DNA of 64,000 bases from Fallopia convolvulus (taxonomy: Eukaryota; Streptophyta; Magnoliopsida; Caryophyllales; Polygonaceae), in NCBI GenBank assembly GCA_964016875.1, contig OZ024718.1:6701001-6765000 (forward strand), in the 5' to 3' direction. The position numbers and the translations under genes are program-made. Shown in pieces: positions 32,041 through 43,581 of this stretch (positions are counted from its first letter, which is position 1; every line of letters starts with the position of its first letter). The notes below the pieces were generated by a model, which worked only from the letters and a program-made list of their open reading frames with translations, searched no databases and was not told the origin of the DNA.

Positions 32041-34639
32041 TTAAGGGACGGCTGGGTCGGATATCGTAGTAGGCTGCGAGCTCGCCACGTTGGTCGCGGG
32101 ATGGGAGTTCGCGTCAGCAAGGTTCAGACTTCCCTGGACGAGGTCCCCCGCGGGGGGTGCCTCGGAAGCCACTGTCCCATCCTCTTTGAGGAAGAACTCG
32201 CATTCTCCGTCGGGCTCCTCCCCGGTTTCTTCCCCCATAGTCTCCATGTAGTTGGGGTTGAAGAAGGAAATACGAGGGTGAATATGCCCATACTTTGCAA
32301 CCGCCTGCCTCACCCCCATGCGGACGGCCTGGCGGAACATCTTTTGCACGGTCCCTACCAACTCCTCCTTATACTCCGCCGACTCCACATACTTGGACCC
32401 CGCAGCCATCACCTCCTCGTTGAGCTCGTTGACATGCTAGCGGAGGTTGGTGACCTCATCCTCGGCTTTCAGAAGCTCCGCCTCCTTCTCTTTAAAGAAG
32501 TTGTGCTCAGCAATGAGTTTGCCCCGAAACTCCTCATTCTTGCCCTGTAAAGCCCCAACCAGGGCCTTTGCCTTGTTCACCTCTTCCTTCGCCCTCGCCG
32601 CCGCCTTGGCCTCGTCCTTCACCGCAGGCTCCGCGGCTTTAACTCGCTTCCCGGCCTCGGCGAGCTCCTTCTTGTGCTTCGCACACACCTCTATGCGGGC
32701 TTTAAGTGCCGCCTCCATTTTATCCATCCTCGTCTGGAGAAGGGTGAGGCGGATGCGGTTGTAGTTCTAAAAAAAAGGTATGCTGAAAATTCACAAAGTC
32801 ATTTAAAAAAAAAAAGAGGCACGAAATCCAAAACAGAAACAAGATTTATGGAAGAGGAACGTACCATTGTCGAGTAGCGGGCGGCCTCGTCATTATGGGC
32901 CTTCTCGGTGAGATTGTTAGCCCACTAGACCTCTTCCCTCCACTCATCCCGACTCCACCTCGCAGAAGCACCCCGAGCCGGCCCGGGGCAGTGGAATTTT
33001 GCGGCAGAAGGACCAGCGACGTTGAGGGCTTATCCCTCAAAATTAAAATTGGGGATGATCTCCTTCCCCGATGCACCGCGCTGGCCGTCCCCCCTGTGTT
33101 TCTTTTTATCCCCACGAGGGGACTCTGCGCCTTTCTTCTTAGACCCGGATCCTTCGCCGGATCCTCGGGAGGCTTGGGAGGACGTCCTCGCAACGTCCCC
33201 CTTAGACGGGGCCCCCTCGGTTGTCTTCGCCTTAAGCGTTTTCGGCGGGGGGGGGGGGGGGGGGGGGGTCACCTTCGGATGCGAGGTGGGTGGCCTCCTT
33301 AGCGTTGTCGGCTCCTTTATAACGATCCTCTTTTGACCTCGGGGGACCGGCCCTGTGGAAGAAGAAGTCACAGGTTTCTTCCCCTACGACTTCGAGGTTA
33401 GAGCACCGAAGAGATCCACTGTCAAAAAAAGGCATAAAAATAAGTTAGATAAAAAACAAGAAACGAGACATAACGACGAATCAAGCTAGCATGACCTGAG
33501 CAAAGGCCCATGATCGTCACTAGATAAGCGAGGTTTCAACCTCATTTCCTAAAACCAAAGGCAAATAACAAAAACAAACAACAAAAGAGAAATTAAGTAC
33601 CCTCATTACCCTCGCGGGGAGGAAGGGTGAGGCTCAGGCCGGCCCGCTCAAGCCGGTCCTATGCTAAGTACTCCTGGAACGATGCTTGACGCTTTGGGTT
33701 ATATCGGGCCTTGAGTTCCTTGAGTTCGATAGCGTTATGTGTGCCCTTGGGCCGGATGAAGTTATCTGGTGCCGTGGGAAGGTTGAGATACCTCCTAGTG
33801 AGGTCTCGAACCAGGAACCACTTCTTCTTCCATGGCCCTACGTTCGAAGGGGCCGTGGTGAGCTTAATACCCGACAAGCTAAGATTGACGAGGCAGGACT
33901 TTTGTTCCCTCGTCGCTAGAAATAGGCTCGACATGATGTCGAGATTCGGCCCATCCCCAAGCTCGCGGCTATGAACGGTGTAGGCACACAACAACCGCCA
34001 CGCATTGGGAAATAGCTGTGCATGGCAGACGCGCATGGCCCACAAAAAATCGACGATGTGTAGGGCCAGGGGTAGCCTGAAGCCAGCCTAGAGACTGTGC
34101 AGGTGCACAACCACACACCTTTCATAGTGCGCTAAGGAGCAGCCTTTCCCTTCGAGAAACGCTAGCTCGACTCCCTTGGGCCAGGCGAAGTCCTTGGCAA
34201 TATCCGCGAGGTCTTTATGCTTCAGGTCCGTAGGTACCCCCTTGGACAGGAGGGCCTCTCCCGAATCTGAGGACATGGGTATCCTCTCCTCGAGGATACG
34301 CGGGACGCAGGACACGGTGTCGGTAATGTGCTCCGCAAAAAAACTCGCGAGCTCGTTGGAGTCGGACGACCTCGCAATAACCTCGGCAACTTCCTCATCA
34401 GAGATCGAAGACGAGGCCATTTCAACACCAGACGATGCACGAAGTTGAGAAAAGCAAGAGTTGATGGAAACAACAAAGTCGCTGGAAGAAGGGTCGCTGA
34501 AGACCAACGAGGGAGACGTCGGGTTCTGGGAATCACTAGCCTCTACACTCCCTACGGACTCGGAAAACTCCTCGTAGAATCTCTCTTGAGCTTTGAACAT
34601 GAAGCCTGGTGGGGGGCTCGAGGAGGCTTTCCTAGGCAT
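32041..34639 (-). pseudogene. Tat-1 antisense gene: gypsy-type transposon domain plus coiled coil, three exons
   Basis: Gene on the strand opposite to gag-pol, between array and 3' LTR. Exon 1 starts at ATG 34639 (MPRKASSSPPPGF) and runs to about 33605; it holds an acidic Ser-rich part and a domain resembling the Pfam 'putative gypsy type transposon' family (WAMRVCHAQLFPNAWRLL, GPWKKKWFLVRD). Exon 2 is 33418-32865 (acceptor cag, donor gtacg): basic and Pro/Ser-rich. Exon 3 is 32782-32041: a long Glu/Lys/Ala coiled coil, then KYGHIHPRISFFNPNY and an acidic tail. Stops interrupt exon 1 (near 34086 and 33659), exon 2 (near 33029 and 32930) and exon 3 (near 32770 and 32435). Splice signals match those in the Tat-2 copy. 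Role in the element is unknown. Confidence 0.8.
33247..33268 (+). repeat. 22-G run inside antisense exon 2
   Basis: Uninterrupted G run on the plus strand, encoding a proline run on the gene's own strand. The Tat-2 copy has a short mixed cccccgccgccg at the same place, so the run expanded in Tat-1. Confidence 0.9.
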
Positions 34640-34778
34640 GAAAGAACGACGTCTAGGCCACAAAAGGCTAGCACCTGGAAAAGAAAGAAGTGTTGAGACA
34701 TCGGGCAAACCAACCAAGGGAAGAAAACGCGAGGTCACAAGGGGAGAAGGCCACGTGGCACCCTAGGGCTACTCTGAC
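34640..34778. other. Tat-1 3' region up to the Tat-2 insertion
   Basis: Presumed promoter/5' UTR side of the antisense gene. It ends with TSD ctgac (34774-34778); the sequence resumes at 47070. Confidence 0.7.
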
Positions 34779-35564
34779 TGATGAAACCCGAAATAACGAC
34801 TTGCTAGAAGACAAGGAACGAGATTATTATATTCGAAAGTGCAAACACTTGCTTCTTTATTTATGATTTTCTTTACAACGAGGTTACAAGCCAACGAGGC
34901 TAACGAGCAATTGAGACTTACACCCTAGACCTCCTACGAGTCTTCGAGATCTCGGCCTAACAATGTTCGAGATCTCCTATCTGCTAAACGATTCCACCAC
35001 CTAAGTGTTGCGTGATTGATCTCGAGACGAGATGGACTTGAGAGTGTGGCGTAGAGAGCCTTGTGAGATTGTGTAGCGAGGTATTTGATGTGAACGAGGT
35101 TTTTGTGTGACTTGAAGTCTTTTTGTGGACTTCACTTGTCTATAGCGAGGTCTTTTGACGATGTTTCTACCACATCGATCTTCAACGAGCAAGATAGTTC
35201 TTGAGTTCAAGATGTTTTTCGACCCCTTCTTCTTACGAGGTTCTTCTCTATTTATAGAGGATTGGGGAGTCGAGTTTTGGCAAAGGTCTGATGTGGGACG
35301 CCCGAGATTGGGGACTTTTGATTGGTCCGAAGGTGAGGCATCTGGTGATTGGCTTGGGGAAGCGGCATCAATCAGTGGTCCATGTGGGCGGGTGTCAGTA
35401 GAGTCGGTTACGAGGTCTAGGCCTCGTTTTGAGGTTCCGGGGAACCTCGCGGGGGCAGGAACTTTGTTTAAATAAATGAGGGATACGGGTGTGGAACCCA
35501 GAATCATCCGTTTGTTCTCTGTACCCCGGGACCACTTCTTACTTTACTATTTTGGGCATCATCA
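34779..35564 (-). repeat. Tat-2 left LTR (3' LTR in element orientation)
   Basis: 786 bp, same length as the right copy at 46279-47064. TATA box on the minus strand at 35249-35256. Confidence 0.93.
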
Positions 35565-36919
35565 CAACCCCATGGCCTGGGGATCTCGCCCCGAGGACCG
35601 CATGGCATAAGTTCCCCGGGATCGCGGGGTACTAGGTTTTAGAGGTCGGGAGGGTATTCTGCGAGGTGTGGGGTTCTCGAAGTTGGGAAGGTGTTTTGCG
35701 AGGTGTGGGGTTCTCGGGATTGGGGCGAACATTCTACGAGGTTTTCCCCTTGCGAAGCCCCGTACTTGTTTTTTTCTCGTTCGCTTGGGTGAAGCTTCCT
35801 GGGCCCGCTCTTCGTGTCTTGCTTAATGGGCCGTCCAGGTGGGATGGGCCCAATAAGCCTTCCGGAAACGGGGGAGACCCAAGCCTGCTCTTTTTAAGGG
35901 CGTATTCCACACGCTTCTTCTTCATCCTCAACATTTTCGCCTTCTCTCTCTTTGCCCTTTCGGTTTCCTGTGAGCGGTTTTTTCCAGACGGTTTCCGACG
36001 AGCTTTTGTTACTTCCCAGTCACGCCACCGCTTTTTCAACGCCGATTCTGAACAAGTAAGTTCTTGACCCTCTTCTTCTCGTTTTTTGGTGTTTGTTGCC
36101 TTTGATTTTTCGCCACTTTTCTTTCATTCCGCGTCCTGGAGGGGCGATGGTGTTTCGCCTGGTGTTTCGCGCCGGTGTAACGGTGGCGAAACGGCGGTGG
36201 TGGGGTCGCATATGTCCCTGCCTGTCGCCTCTGCCATTTTCTTTGCTTTCCTTTTTGTTGTTTCTTGCTTTGGTTTGGCTCTTTGGTGTCTCTTGTCGGC
36301 GCCTCGGTGGCGAGACGGTGTCTTTCGTATTTGTGCGGCGGTGAGATGGTGTCTTTCGTTTTTGTGCGGCGGTGAGACGGTGGGGCAAGGGGGGTGACCG
36401 CCGTGCCTTCGTACCCTTCGTCTGCCAGTCGACGGTTGGATGCTCGCTTTTTCCGCTATTTTTGAATCTTAAAATCCTCGGGAGCCCAAACGTCATGATG
36501 TTTGACTGACGGGACGTTTGGGCTCCCACCGCTGGCTTCCACTGCTTGTTGGCATTCTTCCTTCTCTTTCCTCCTTTTTGGCGCTTCATCTTCTCATCCC
36601 CCGCCCTATCTTGTCAGAGTAGGTTTAGGGTGCCACGTGGCCTTTCTTCCCCTATGACTTCGTGTTCTCTTCCTTTGGTTGTTGTTATGACCCCGTGTTG
36701 CTTTTCCCTTTGGGGTTATGACCTCGCGTTCTTCTTCCCTTTGTCGTTGTCGTTACCTCGTGTTACTTTTCTTCTGGTTTGTCGTTGTGACCTCGCGTTC
36801 CCGTTACCTGGCTTGTTGTTACGACCTCGCGTCATTTTCTTCTGGTTATTTTGCCCGACGTCTCAAATCTTCTTTCTTTTCCAAGTGTTCGCCTTTCGTG
36901 ACCTGAACGTCGCTCTTTC
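35565..36919 (+). other. Tat-2 non-coding region between LTR and antisense gene
   Basis: GC-rich, T/C-biased sequence without a convincing ORF. It is the counterpart of 47070-48127 in Tat-1 (inverted), for example tatcttgtcagagtagg near 36610 against its reverse at the Tat-1 junction. It should hold the promoter of the antisense gene and the 3' end of the genomic RNA. Gacctcg words recur at 36655-36840, where the stretch 'tgacctcgcgttc' appears several times. Confidence 0.6.
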
Positions 36920-39644
36920 GTGCCTAGGAGAGCTTCTGTGAGCCCCCCACCAGGCCTTGCGTTCAAATTTCAAGAGGGTTTCTACTTGGAGGTTTCCGAG
37001 TCCATGGGAAGCGTAGAGCCCAACAATTCCCAGAACCCGAGGTCCCCTTTGTTGATTTTCGGCGACCCTTCTTCTAGCTACTCCGAGGTTTCCATTAACT
37101 CGCTCTTCTCGCGATTCCATGTGTCGTCAGGTGTTGAAATGACCTCGTCTTCTACCCCTGATGAGGTTGTTGCCGAGGTTGTGGCGATGTCATCTGATGC
37201 TTACAAACCTGCGACCTTTGACGCGGCGTACATTACCGATGCCGTGTCTTACGTTCCGCCTGTCCTCGAGGAGCGCATTCCCATGTCCCCGGACTCACAC
37301 AAGGCTTTTTCGTCTAATGGGGTACCTACCAAGATGAAGTTGGAGGAGCTCGTTGATATTGCTAAGAACTTCGCTTGGCCCGAGGGAGTCGAGCTAGCAC
37401 TTCCCGAAGAGGAGGGCAGCTCCTTGGCGTCTTATGAGAGGTGCGTGGTCGTGCACCTATTCAGCCTCCAAGCGGGCTTTAGGTTACCCCTGGCTCGACA
37501 CATCGTTGTCTTTCTGTGGGCCATGCGAATCTGTCCTGCACAGTTGTTTCCTAATGCTTGGAGGTTGTTGTGTGCCTACACGGTCCGCAGCCGCGAGCTC
37601 GGGGACGGGCCAAATGTCGACAACATGCCGACTCTATTCCTGGCGAGGAGGGAGAGGAATTCCTACCTTATCAACCTCAGCTTGCCGGGTATCAAAATTA
37701 CCACGGCCGTTTCGAACGTCAGGCCATGGAAGAAGAATTGGTTTCTGGTCCGAGATCCCAACGGGAGGTATCTCAATTTTCCCACGAAGCCGGGCCACTT
37801 CGTCCGGTCCGTGGGTCCGCATACGGTTGCCCAACTCGGCGCACTTAAAGCGCGATATGCTCCGGTGTGTCAGGCCCCGTACTAGAAGTACCTAGCCCAA
37901 GACCGGCTTGAGCGGGCCGGCCTGAGCCTCGCCCTTCCGCCCCGCGGGGGTAAAGAGGGTATTTAATATTGCTTTTGCTTGTCTTTGCTTTTATGCAGCG
38001 AGGTTCGAAAACCGCGCTGGTTTGCTTTGCTGTTTATACATTGTTCCTCACTTTTCATCTAATTTGTTTTCATGTTTTTCTTTCGCAGTGGATCTTTTTG
38101 GCGCTCTTACCACGAAGTCGCAGGGGAAAAGACATGCGACTTCCAGTTCTACAGCTCTGGTCCCCCGAGGTTCGAACGGGATAGTTATAAAGGAGCCGAC
38201 CTCGCTGTCGAGGCCGCCAGCCTCGCAGCCGATATCTGTACCCCCGCCGCCGAAGGTGTCCGGGGAGAAGACTGTCGAGGGGTCCCTACCTAAGGGGGAC
38301 GCCACGAGGTCGTCCGGGGGGAAAACCTCCGAGGTGGCTGTGACGAGGGGGGACGTCGCGAAGACGTCGTCCCACACCTCTCGAGGGTCCGGCGATGTGG
38401 TCGGGCATAAGAGGAAGGGCGCAGAGTCCCTCGTGGGGAAAAAAAGAAGAAACATCGGGCGGACGACCAGCGAGGTTCGTCGGGGAAGGATGTCATCACC
38501 TATTTTAACTTTGAGGGGCGAACTATCAACGTCGCTGGCCCTTCGCCCGCTAAGTTTCATTGCCCCAGCCCAGTTAGGGGTGCCTCGGTGAAGTGGGGCC
38601 GGGAGGAGTGGAAAGAGGAGGTCGCTTGGGCCAACAACCTCACTGATGCGGCCCTTGACGACAAGGCTGCCAGATACTCGGCTATGGTAAGTTTTGCTTT
38701 TATGAACTTCGTTTCTGTTTTGGGTTTCGTGCCTTCTTCCTTATTTCTCACTTTTCCTAATCATTTTTGTGAACCTGCAGCATACCTTCTTCAACAATTA
38801 CAACCGTAGCCGCATCAACCTCGCCCACGCGAGGATGGAAAAGATGGAGGAAGCGCTTTTAGCCCGCGCAGAGGAGTGCGCGAAGCAAGCAAGGGAGCTT
38901 GCTGCGGCCGAGAGGCGGGTTAAAGTCGCAGAGGTTGTAGTAAGGGACGATGCCAAGGCGGCTGCGAAGGCGAAGGAGTGGGAGGCGAAGGCAAAGGAGG
39001 AGGAGAGCAAGGCGAGGGAGGTGGCGAGCAAGGCGAAGGAGGTGGCCGAGGCTTTGCAAGGCGAGAACGAGGAGCTCCGGGGTAAGCTCTCCGCTGAGCA
39101 TAAATTTTTCAAAGAGAAAGAGGCGGATCTTTCGAGGGCTGAGGAGGAGATTACCCGCCTCGAGCGGCGTGTTGTCGAGCTCAATGAGGAGGTGGAGGCC
39201 GCGAGTCCTAAGTATGTGGCCTCGGAGGTGTACAAAGCGGAGTTGGTGGAAAGGGTAAGGAAAATGTTCCACCAGGCCGTCTGCATGGGCTTCAAGCAAG
39301 CGTTGGCCAAGTATGGGCACATCGATCCTCGCATCGTCTTCTTCAACCCCAATTATGAGGAGACTATGGGGGAGGGAGCTGGGGAGGAGCCCGAGGGAGA
39401 ATGTGAGTTCTTCCTTAATGCGGATGGGAACGTGGCAAGCGAGGCACCTCCCGTGGTGGACCTCGTTCAGGAAAGCCCGGAGGTTGTTGTTATGGGTCCC
39501 CAGCCCGCGGCGGACGCGCTGAGCGCCCAGCCCTCTACCACTCCTACCGCGGTCTTGGAGGCTCCCAACTCACCCGTCGACTCTGCTGCCGAAGCTTCGA
39601 ATAATGCACCTGCCGACTCCGCCGCCGAAGCCCCGAAGAATTGA
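36920..39644 (+). pseudogene. Tat-2 antisense gene: gypsy-type transposon domain plus coiled coil, three exons
   Basis: Counterpart of the Tat-1 antisense gene, better preserved. Exon 1 runs from 36920 (the start ATG has become GTG; PRRASVSPPPGL) to about 37950. It holds FLWAMRICPAQLFPNAWRLL and VRPWKKNWFLVRDPNGRY, resembling the Pfam 'putative gypsy type transposon' family, and has one stop at 37883-37885. Exon 2 is 38089-38686 (acceptor tttcgcag, donor gtaag), Pro/Ser/Lys-rich, with one frameshift at an A run near 38441. Exon 3 is 38782-39644 (acceptor cctgcag): an alanine/lysine/glutamate coiled coil of about 130 residues, then YGHIDPRIVFFNPNYEETMG and an Ala/Pro-rich acidic tail. Exon 3 is fully open. 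The cellular role is not known. Confidence 0.82.
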
Positions 39645-40002
39645 AGGATGCTGCTGGTTTTTTTTTTAATTCCTGTCTTGTTGGTGGCCCTCTGGGGTTT
39701 GTATTTCAAACATCTTGGCCCTCGTGGCCTTTATTTTTGTCTTGTTGGTGGCCTTGCGGGGTCTGTAATTAAACATCCTGGCCCTCATGGCCTTTTGTTT
39801 TCTCGTGATTGTTTGTTTGTTTTAGCCTATTTGTATATGTCCATCCATATCTATCCAACCCCATGGTCCGAGTGTCACAACTAATGTGGTACTCGAGCCA
39901 CATCGGGTGTTTTAATTCCGCACCAGATCCTTAGCTTACATTCGGATCTTTATAGGGTTATGTCGAGGTCATGAGCCTTGCTCAAACCTCGCATGGTTTA
40001 AT
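39645..40002. other. Tat-2 stretch between antisense gene 3' end and array
   Basis: T-rich 3' UTR-like sequence with a short direct repeat (cttggccctcgtggccttt and catcctggccctcatggcc, near 39714 and 39774). It is the counterpart of 31770-32040 in Tat-1. Confidence 0.55.
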
Positions 40003-40850
40003 CGAGGTTCTCCAACCCCAAGCGGGAAGCGAGGGGTGGACTCAACGAGATTCTCCAACCCCAAGCGGGAAGCGAGGGGTGGATTCAACGAGATTCTACA
40101 ACCCCAAGTGGGAAGCGAGGGGTGGACTCAACGAGATTCGCCAACCCCAAGCGGGAAGCGAGGGGTAGACTTTTCCTTCCAAACGAGATTCTCAAACCCC
40201 AAGCGGGAAGCGAGGGGTGGACTCAATCGAGATTCTCCAACCCCAAGCGGGAAGCGAGGGGTGGACTTTTTCTTCCAAACGAGGTTCTCCAACCCCAAGC
40301 GGGAAGCGAGGGGTGGACTCAATGAGATTCTCCAACCCCAAGCGGGAAGCGAGGGGTGGATTCAACGAGATTCTCCAACCTCAAGCGGGAAGCGAGGGGT
40401 GGATTCAACGAGATTCTCCAACCCCAAGCGGGAAGCGAAGGGTGGACTTTTCCTTCCAAACGAGATTCTCCAACCCCAAGCGGGAAGCGAGGGGTGGACT
40501 CAACGAGATTCTCCAACCCCAAGCGGGAAGCGAGGGGTGGACTTTAAACACGAGATTCTCCAACCCCAAGCGGGAAGCGAGGGGTGGACTCTAAACACGA
40601 GGTTCTCCAACCCCAAGCGGGAAGCAAGGGGTGGACTTTTCCTTCCAAACGAGATTCTCCAACCCCAAGTGGGAAGCGAGGGGTGGACTCAACGAGATTC
40701 TCCAACCCCAAGCAGGAAGCGAGGGGTGGACTTTTTCTACCAAACTAGATTCTCCAACCCCAAGCGGGAAGCGAGGGGTGGGCTCAATGAGATTCTCCAA
40801 CTCCAAGCGGGAAGCGAGGGGTGGACTTTTCCTTCCAAACGAGATTTTCA
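40003..40850 (-). repeat. Tat-2 tandem array, 43-bp and about 52-bp units
   Basis: The same core as in Tat-1 (plus-strand view: ctccaaccccaagcgggaag, then cgaggggtgga), about 18 units. Two spacer variants alternate irregularly: short (ctcaacgagatt, 43-bp unit) and long (cttttccttccaaacgagatt, about 52-bp unit); two units carry the ctttaaacacgag spacer seen in Tat-1. All six frames stay open across it because of the periodicity. Confidence 0.93.
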
Positions 40851-40924
40851 TTTTTGAGAGAGTTTTTTTTGTTTTGAAAAGCCTGCAATCCTTTATTCAC
40901 AAAACGCAATCACAGAGTTTAGAG

Positions 40925-41955
40925 TTATACATAGTATTTCTTGAGTTGAGCGACGTTCCATGTTTTGCTCAGGGTGTGTCCCTCGCTGTCTTTGAGCTTA
41001 AAGGCTCCGGGCGCGACCTCCTCCCCGAGGAGATAGGGACCCTCCCAGTTAGGATCCAACTTACCGCCTTCGATACGCCTTAGAACGAGGTTTCCCGTGG
41101 TCAAAAGACGAAATCTAACCTTCTTGTCGTGATATATAGCCACACGACGCTTTTATTCTGTGGAGCGCAGGTCAGCCACCTCGCGCAACTCGTCTCTAAA
41201 TTGTAGCTCGACCTTAAGGTTGGACTCGTTCTCTTTTTCGTCGAAGTTAAAAACTCTCGCCGACGGGACCAGAGTTTCCACGGGGACTAACGCTTCTGCT
41301 CCGTAAGTTAGAGCGAAGGGTGTCTCGCCGGTTGCACGACGCGCGGTCGTGCGATACGTCCAGAGGACGAGTGGGATTAGTTCTGCGCAGCGACCCTGGG
41401 CTACGCCCAGGCACTTCTTTAGGTCGGTCAAGATGCGAGCGTTGACATTTTCTACCTGGCCATTGGACTGGGATTGGGCCACGGAGGAGAACTTGAGGGC
41501 TATGCCCAGTTCGGAGCAAAATGTCCGAGTTTCTTCGCAGTCAAACTAGGGACCATGATCAGTCATAAGGGTCATGGGAACTCCGAAGCGGCAAACGAGG
41601 TTCTTCCACAGGAACTCGCAGACCTTTTCCCCGGTGATCTTCGCCATTGCTTGTGCCTCGATCCATTTTGTGAAGTAATCGACGATGACCAAGACGTATT
41701 GCACCTGGCCAGCCGCCTTGGGAAAGGGACTGAGGATGTCCATTCCCCACATTGCGAATGGGCAAGGAGCGTGGATGGAACAAAGATTGGAGGTTGGGAC
41801 ATGCTGGAGGTTCCCGTGCTTCTGACACCCCTCGCATCTTTGGACGTAGGCCTTCGCATCCTTCCGGAGGGTGGGCCAAAAAACCCTAGATGGATGATCT
41901 TATGTTCCAAGGCCCGCCATCCCGGGTGGCCGCCACAGACTCCCTCGTGTGCCTC
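40925..41955 (-). pseudogene. Tat-2 integrase
   Basis: Minus-strand integrase. The HHCC region begins EAHEGVCGGHPGW next to a stop at 41956-41958. A frameshift at an A run near 41880 precedes the core, which has GMDILSPFPKA, MTLMTDHGP and QSQSNGQVENVN (the three DDE residues are present). Stops at 41546-41548 and 41153-41155 interrupt it. The C-terminus reads PNWEGPYLLGEEVAPGAFKL and ends KKYYV, as in Tat-1. Confidence 0.9.
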
Positions 41956-43575
41956 TTAGAGGATGTGATCCGTGACCTCGGGTGGTACGCACAACAAGTT
42001 GGGCTCAGCGTAGCCTCGACGATAGAGCTGGCCACCGACGACGCAGTAGCGAGCCGCCTGCATTTTCAGCTTTCTGGCCAACATGAGGTCTTCTGGGAGG
42101 ACACCGCTCTCCACATATCGTGTTATTGGGAACCTCCAGTCCTTGGTTCTAACGGAGAGAACCTCGCTGGTCGCACTTCGCGAGAGTTTTCTCTCTATCA
42201 TTACGCGGTTCCCTACCTCCAAGGGGAGGGCAGATCCCAACCTTGCGAGGGCGTCTGCCTTTGTGTTCGAGGCTCGTGGGATGGATTCTACCGCAAAAGT
42301 TTCTAGGACCCACACCAAGGCCTTTACTTTCTCTCGGTAGGTAGGCAGGAATCTCGTCTTGGTGTCGTATTGGCCATTAAGTTGTCGTGGCACCAGCTCG
42401 GAATCTGTGTAGACCCTGATTTTGCGGGCTCTGCTAAGGAGTGCCATCTCGATCCCGGTGATCATGGCCTCGTACTCGGCGTCGTCATTGGTGGCCTCGA
42501 AGGCGAAGTTGAGGGCATACTGCGTGTCGATTGAAGGACCAGCGAGGAATACACCGGCCCCGCCACCGGCATCGCACCGTGAGCCATCAACAAATACTTT
42601 CCATTCTTCCGAGCTCGCGTCAGTCGCGGGGAAGGTGACCTCCACCATGAAGTGGGTGAGGGCCTGCCCCTTCATCGCAGTTCTTGGGAGGTAGCAGATG
42701 TCGAACTCGGAGAGCTCGACCGCCCACTTCGTCATGCGTCCGGAGAGGGTGGGTTGATGGAGGATTTTTCAGAGCGGGAGGTCAGAAAGGATTTGAATGG
42801 GGTATGCATGGAAGTACGGGCGTAGGCGCCTCGCGGCGGTCACAACTGCCAGCGCCATCTTCTCCTTCGGGGAGTATCGCTGCTCCGCAGGTTGGAGCAC
42901 GCGACTTACGAAGTATACTGGGTGCATGGCCTCTCTAGTTAGCACCGCGCTGACTGTCTCCGGGCTTACGGCCACGTACAGTTGCAGGTCCTCGCAAGCC
43001 AGTGGGGGCGATAGAGTGGGGAGTTTTGCCAGGAAGGTTTTTAATTCGGAGAAAGCAACCTCGATCCCTTCATCCCAGACAAATTTGTCATTCTTCTTGA
43101 GGGCGGCGAAGAAAGGAAGGGATTTGTCCGCCAAACGGGAGCAAAACCTCCCTAGGTAGTTTACAGCGTCGTTGAGCCTCTGCACTTCAGTTCGAGACCT
43201 CGAAGACCTCATTGAGAGGATCGACTCGACTTTGGCGGGGTTGACGTCGATTCCGCGCTCACTGATCATGAAGCCCAAGAACTTCCCCGTTGATACGCCG
43301 AAGACGCATTTCTCGGGATTCAGGCGGAGGCGGTTGTGCCTGAGGGTGGCGAAGACCTCAGCGAGGTCGACCAGATGTTCTTCGAAGCTTTTTCTCCATA
43401 CCACGATGTCATCGACGTAAGCCGACACATTCCTCCCCAGATGGTTCTTGAAGACCCGGTCAATGAGACGTTGGAATGTGGCCCCAACGTTCTTCAGGCC
43501 GAATGGCATGACCCTGTAGCAGTATGTTCCCCGTTGTGTGATGAAGGACGTCACTTCCTCGTCATGCGGATTCAT
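41956..43575 (-). pseudogene. Tat-2 RT C-terminus, RNase H and second RNase H
   Basis: RT catalytic box YVDDIVV near 43425, thumb FLGFMISERGIDVNPAK, first RNase H (DLQLYVAVSPETVSAVL, YSPKEKMALAVV), stop at 42769-42771, then the archaeal-type RNase H (FVDGSRCDAGGGAGVFL, NDDAEYEAMITGIEMAL, VYTDSELVPRQLNG). The frame stays the same across the stop, so the two open parts are one broken protein. Confidence 0.9.
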
Positions 43576-43581
43576 CGAGAT

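Noticed and set aside
36020..36589. 189-codon minus-strand ORF with high Arg/Lys content
   Set aside because: Shadow of C/T-rich non-coding Tat-2 sequence; the homologous region of Tat-1 does not keep it open.
40036..40857. Long open frames on both strands with repeating residues
   Set aside because: They result from the array periodicity: units that keep all frames open. No protein evidence.
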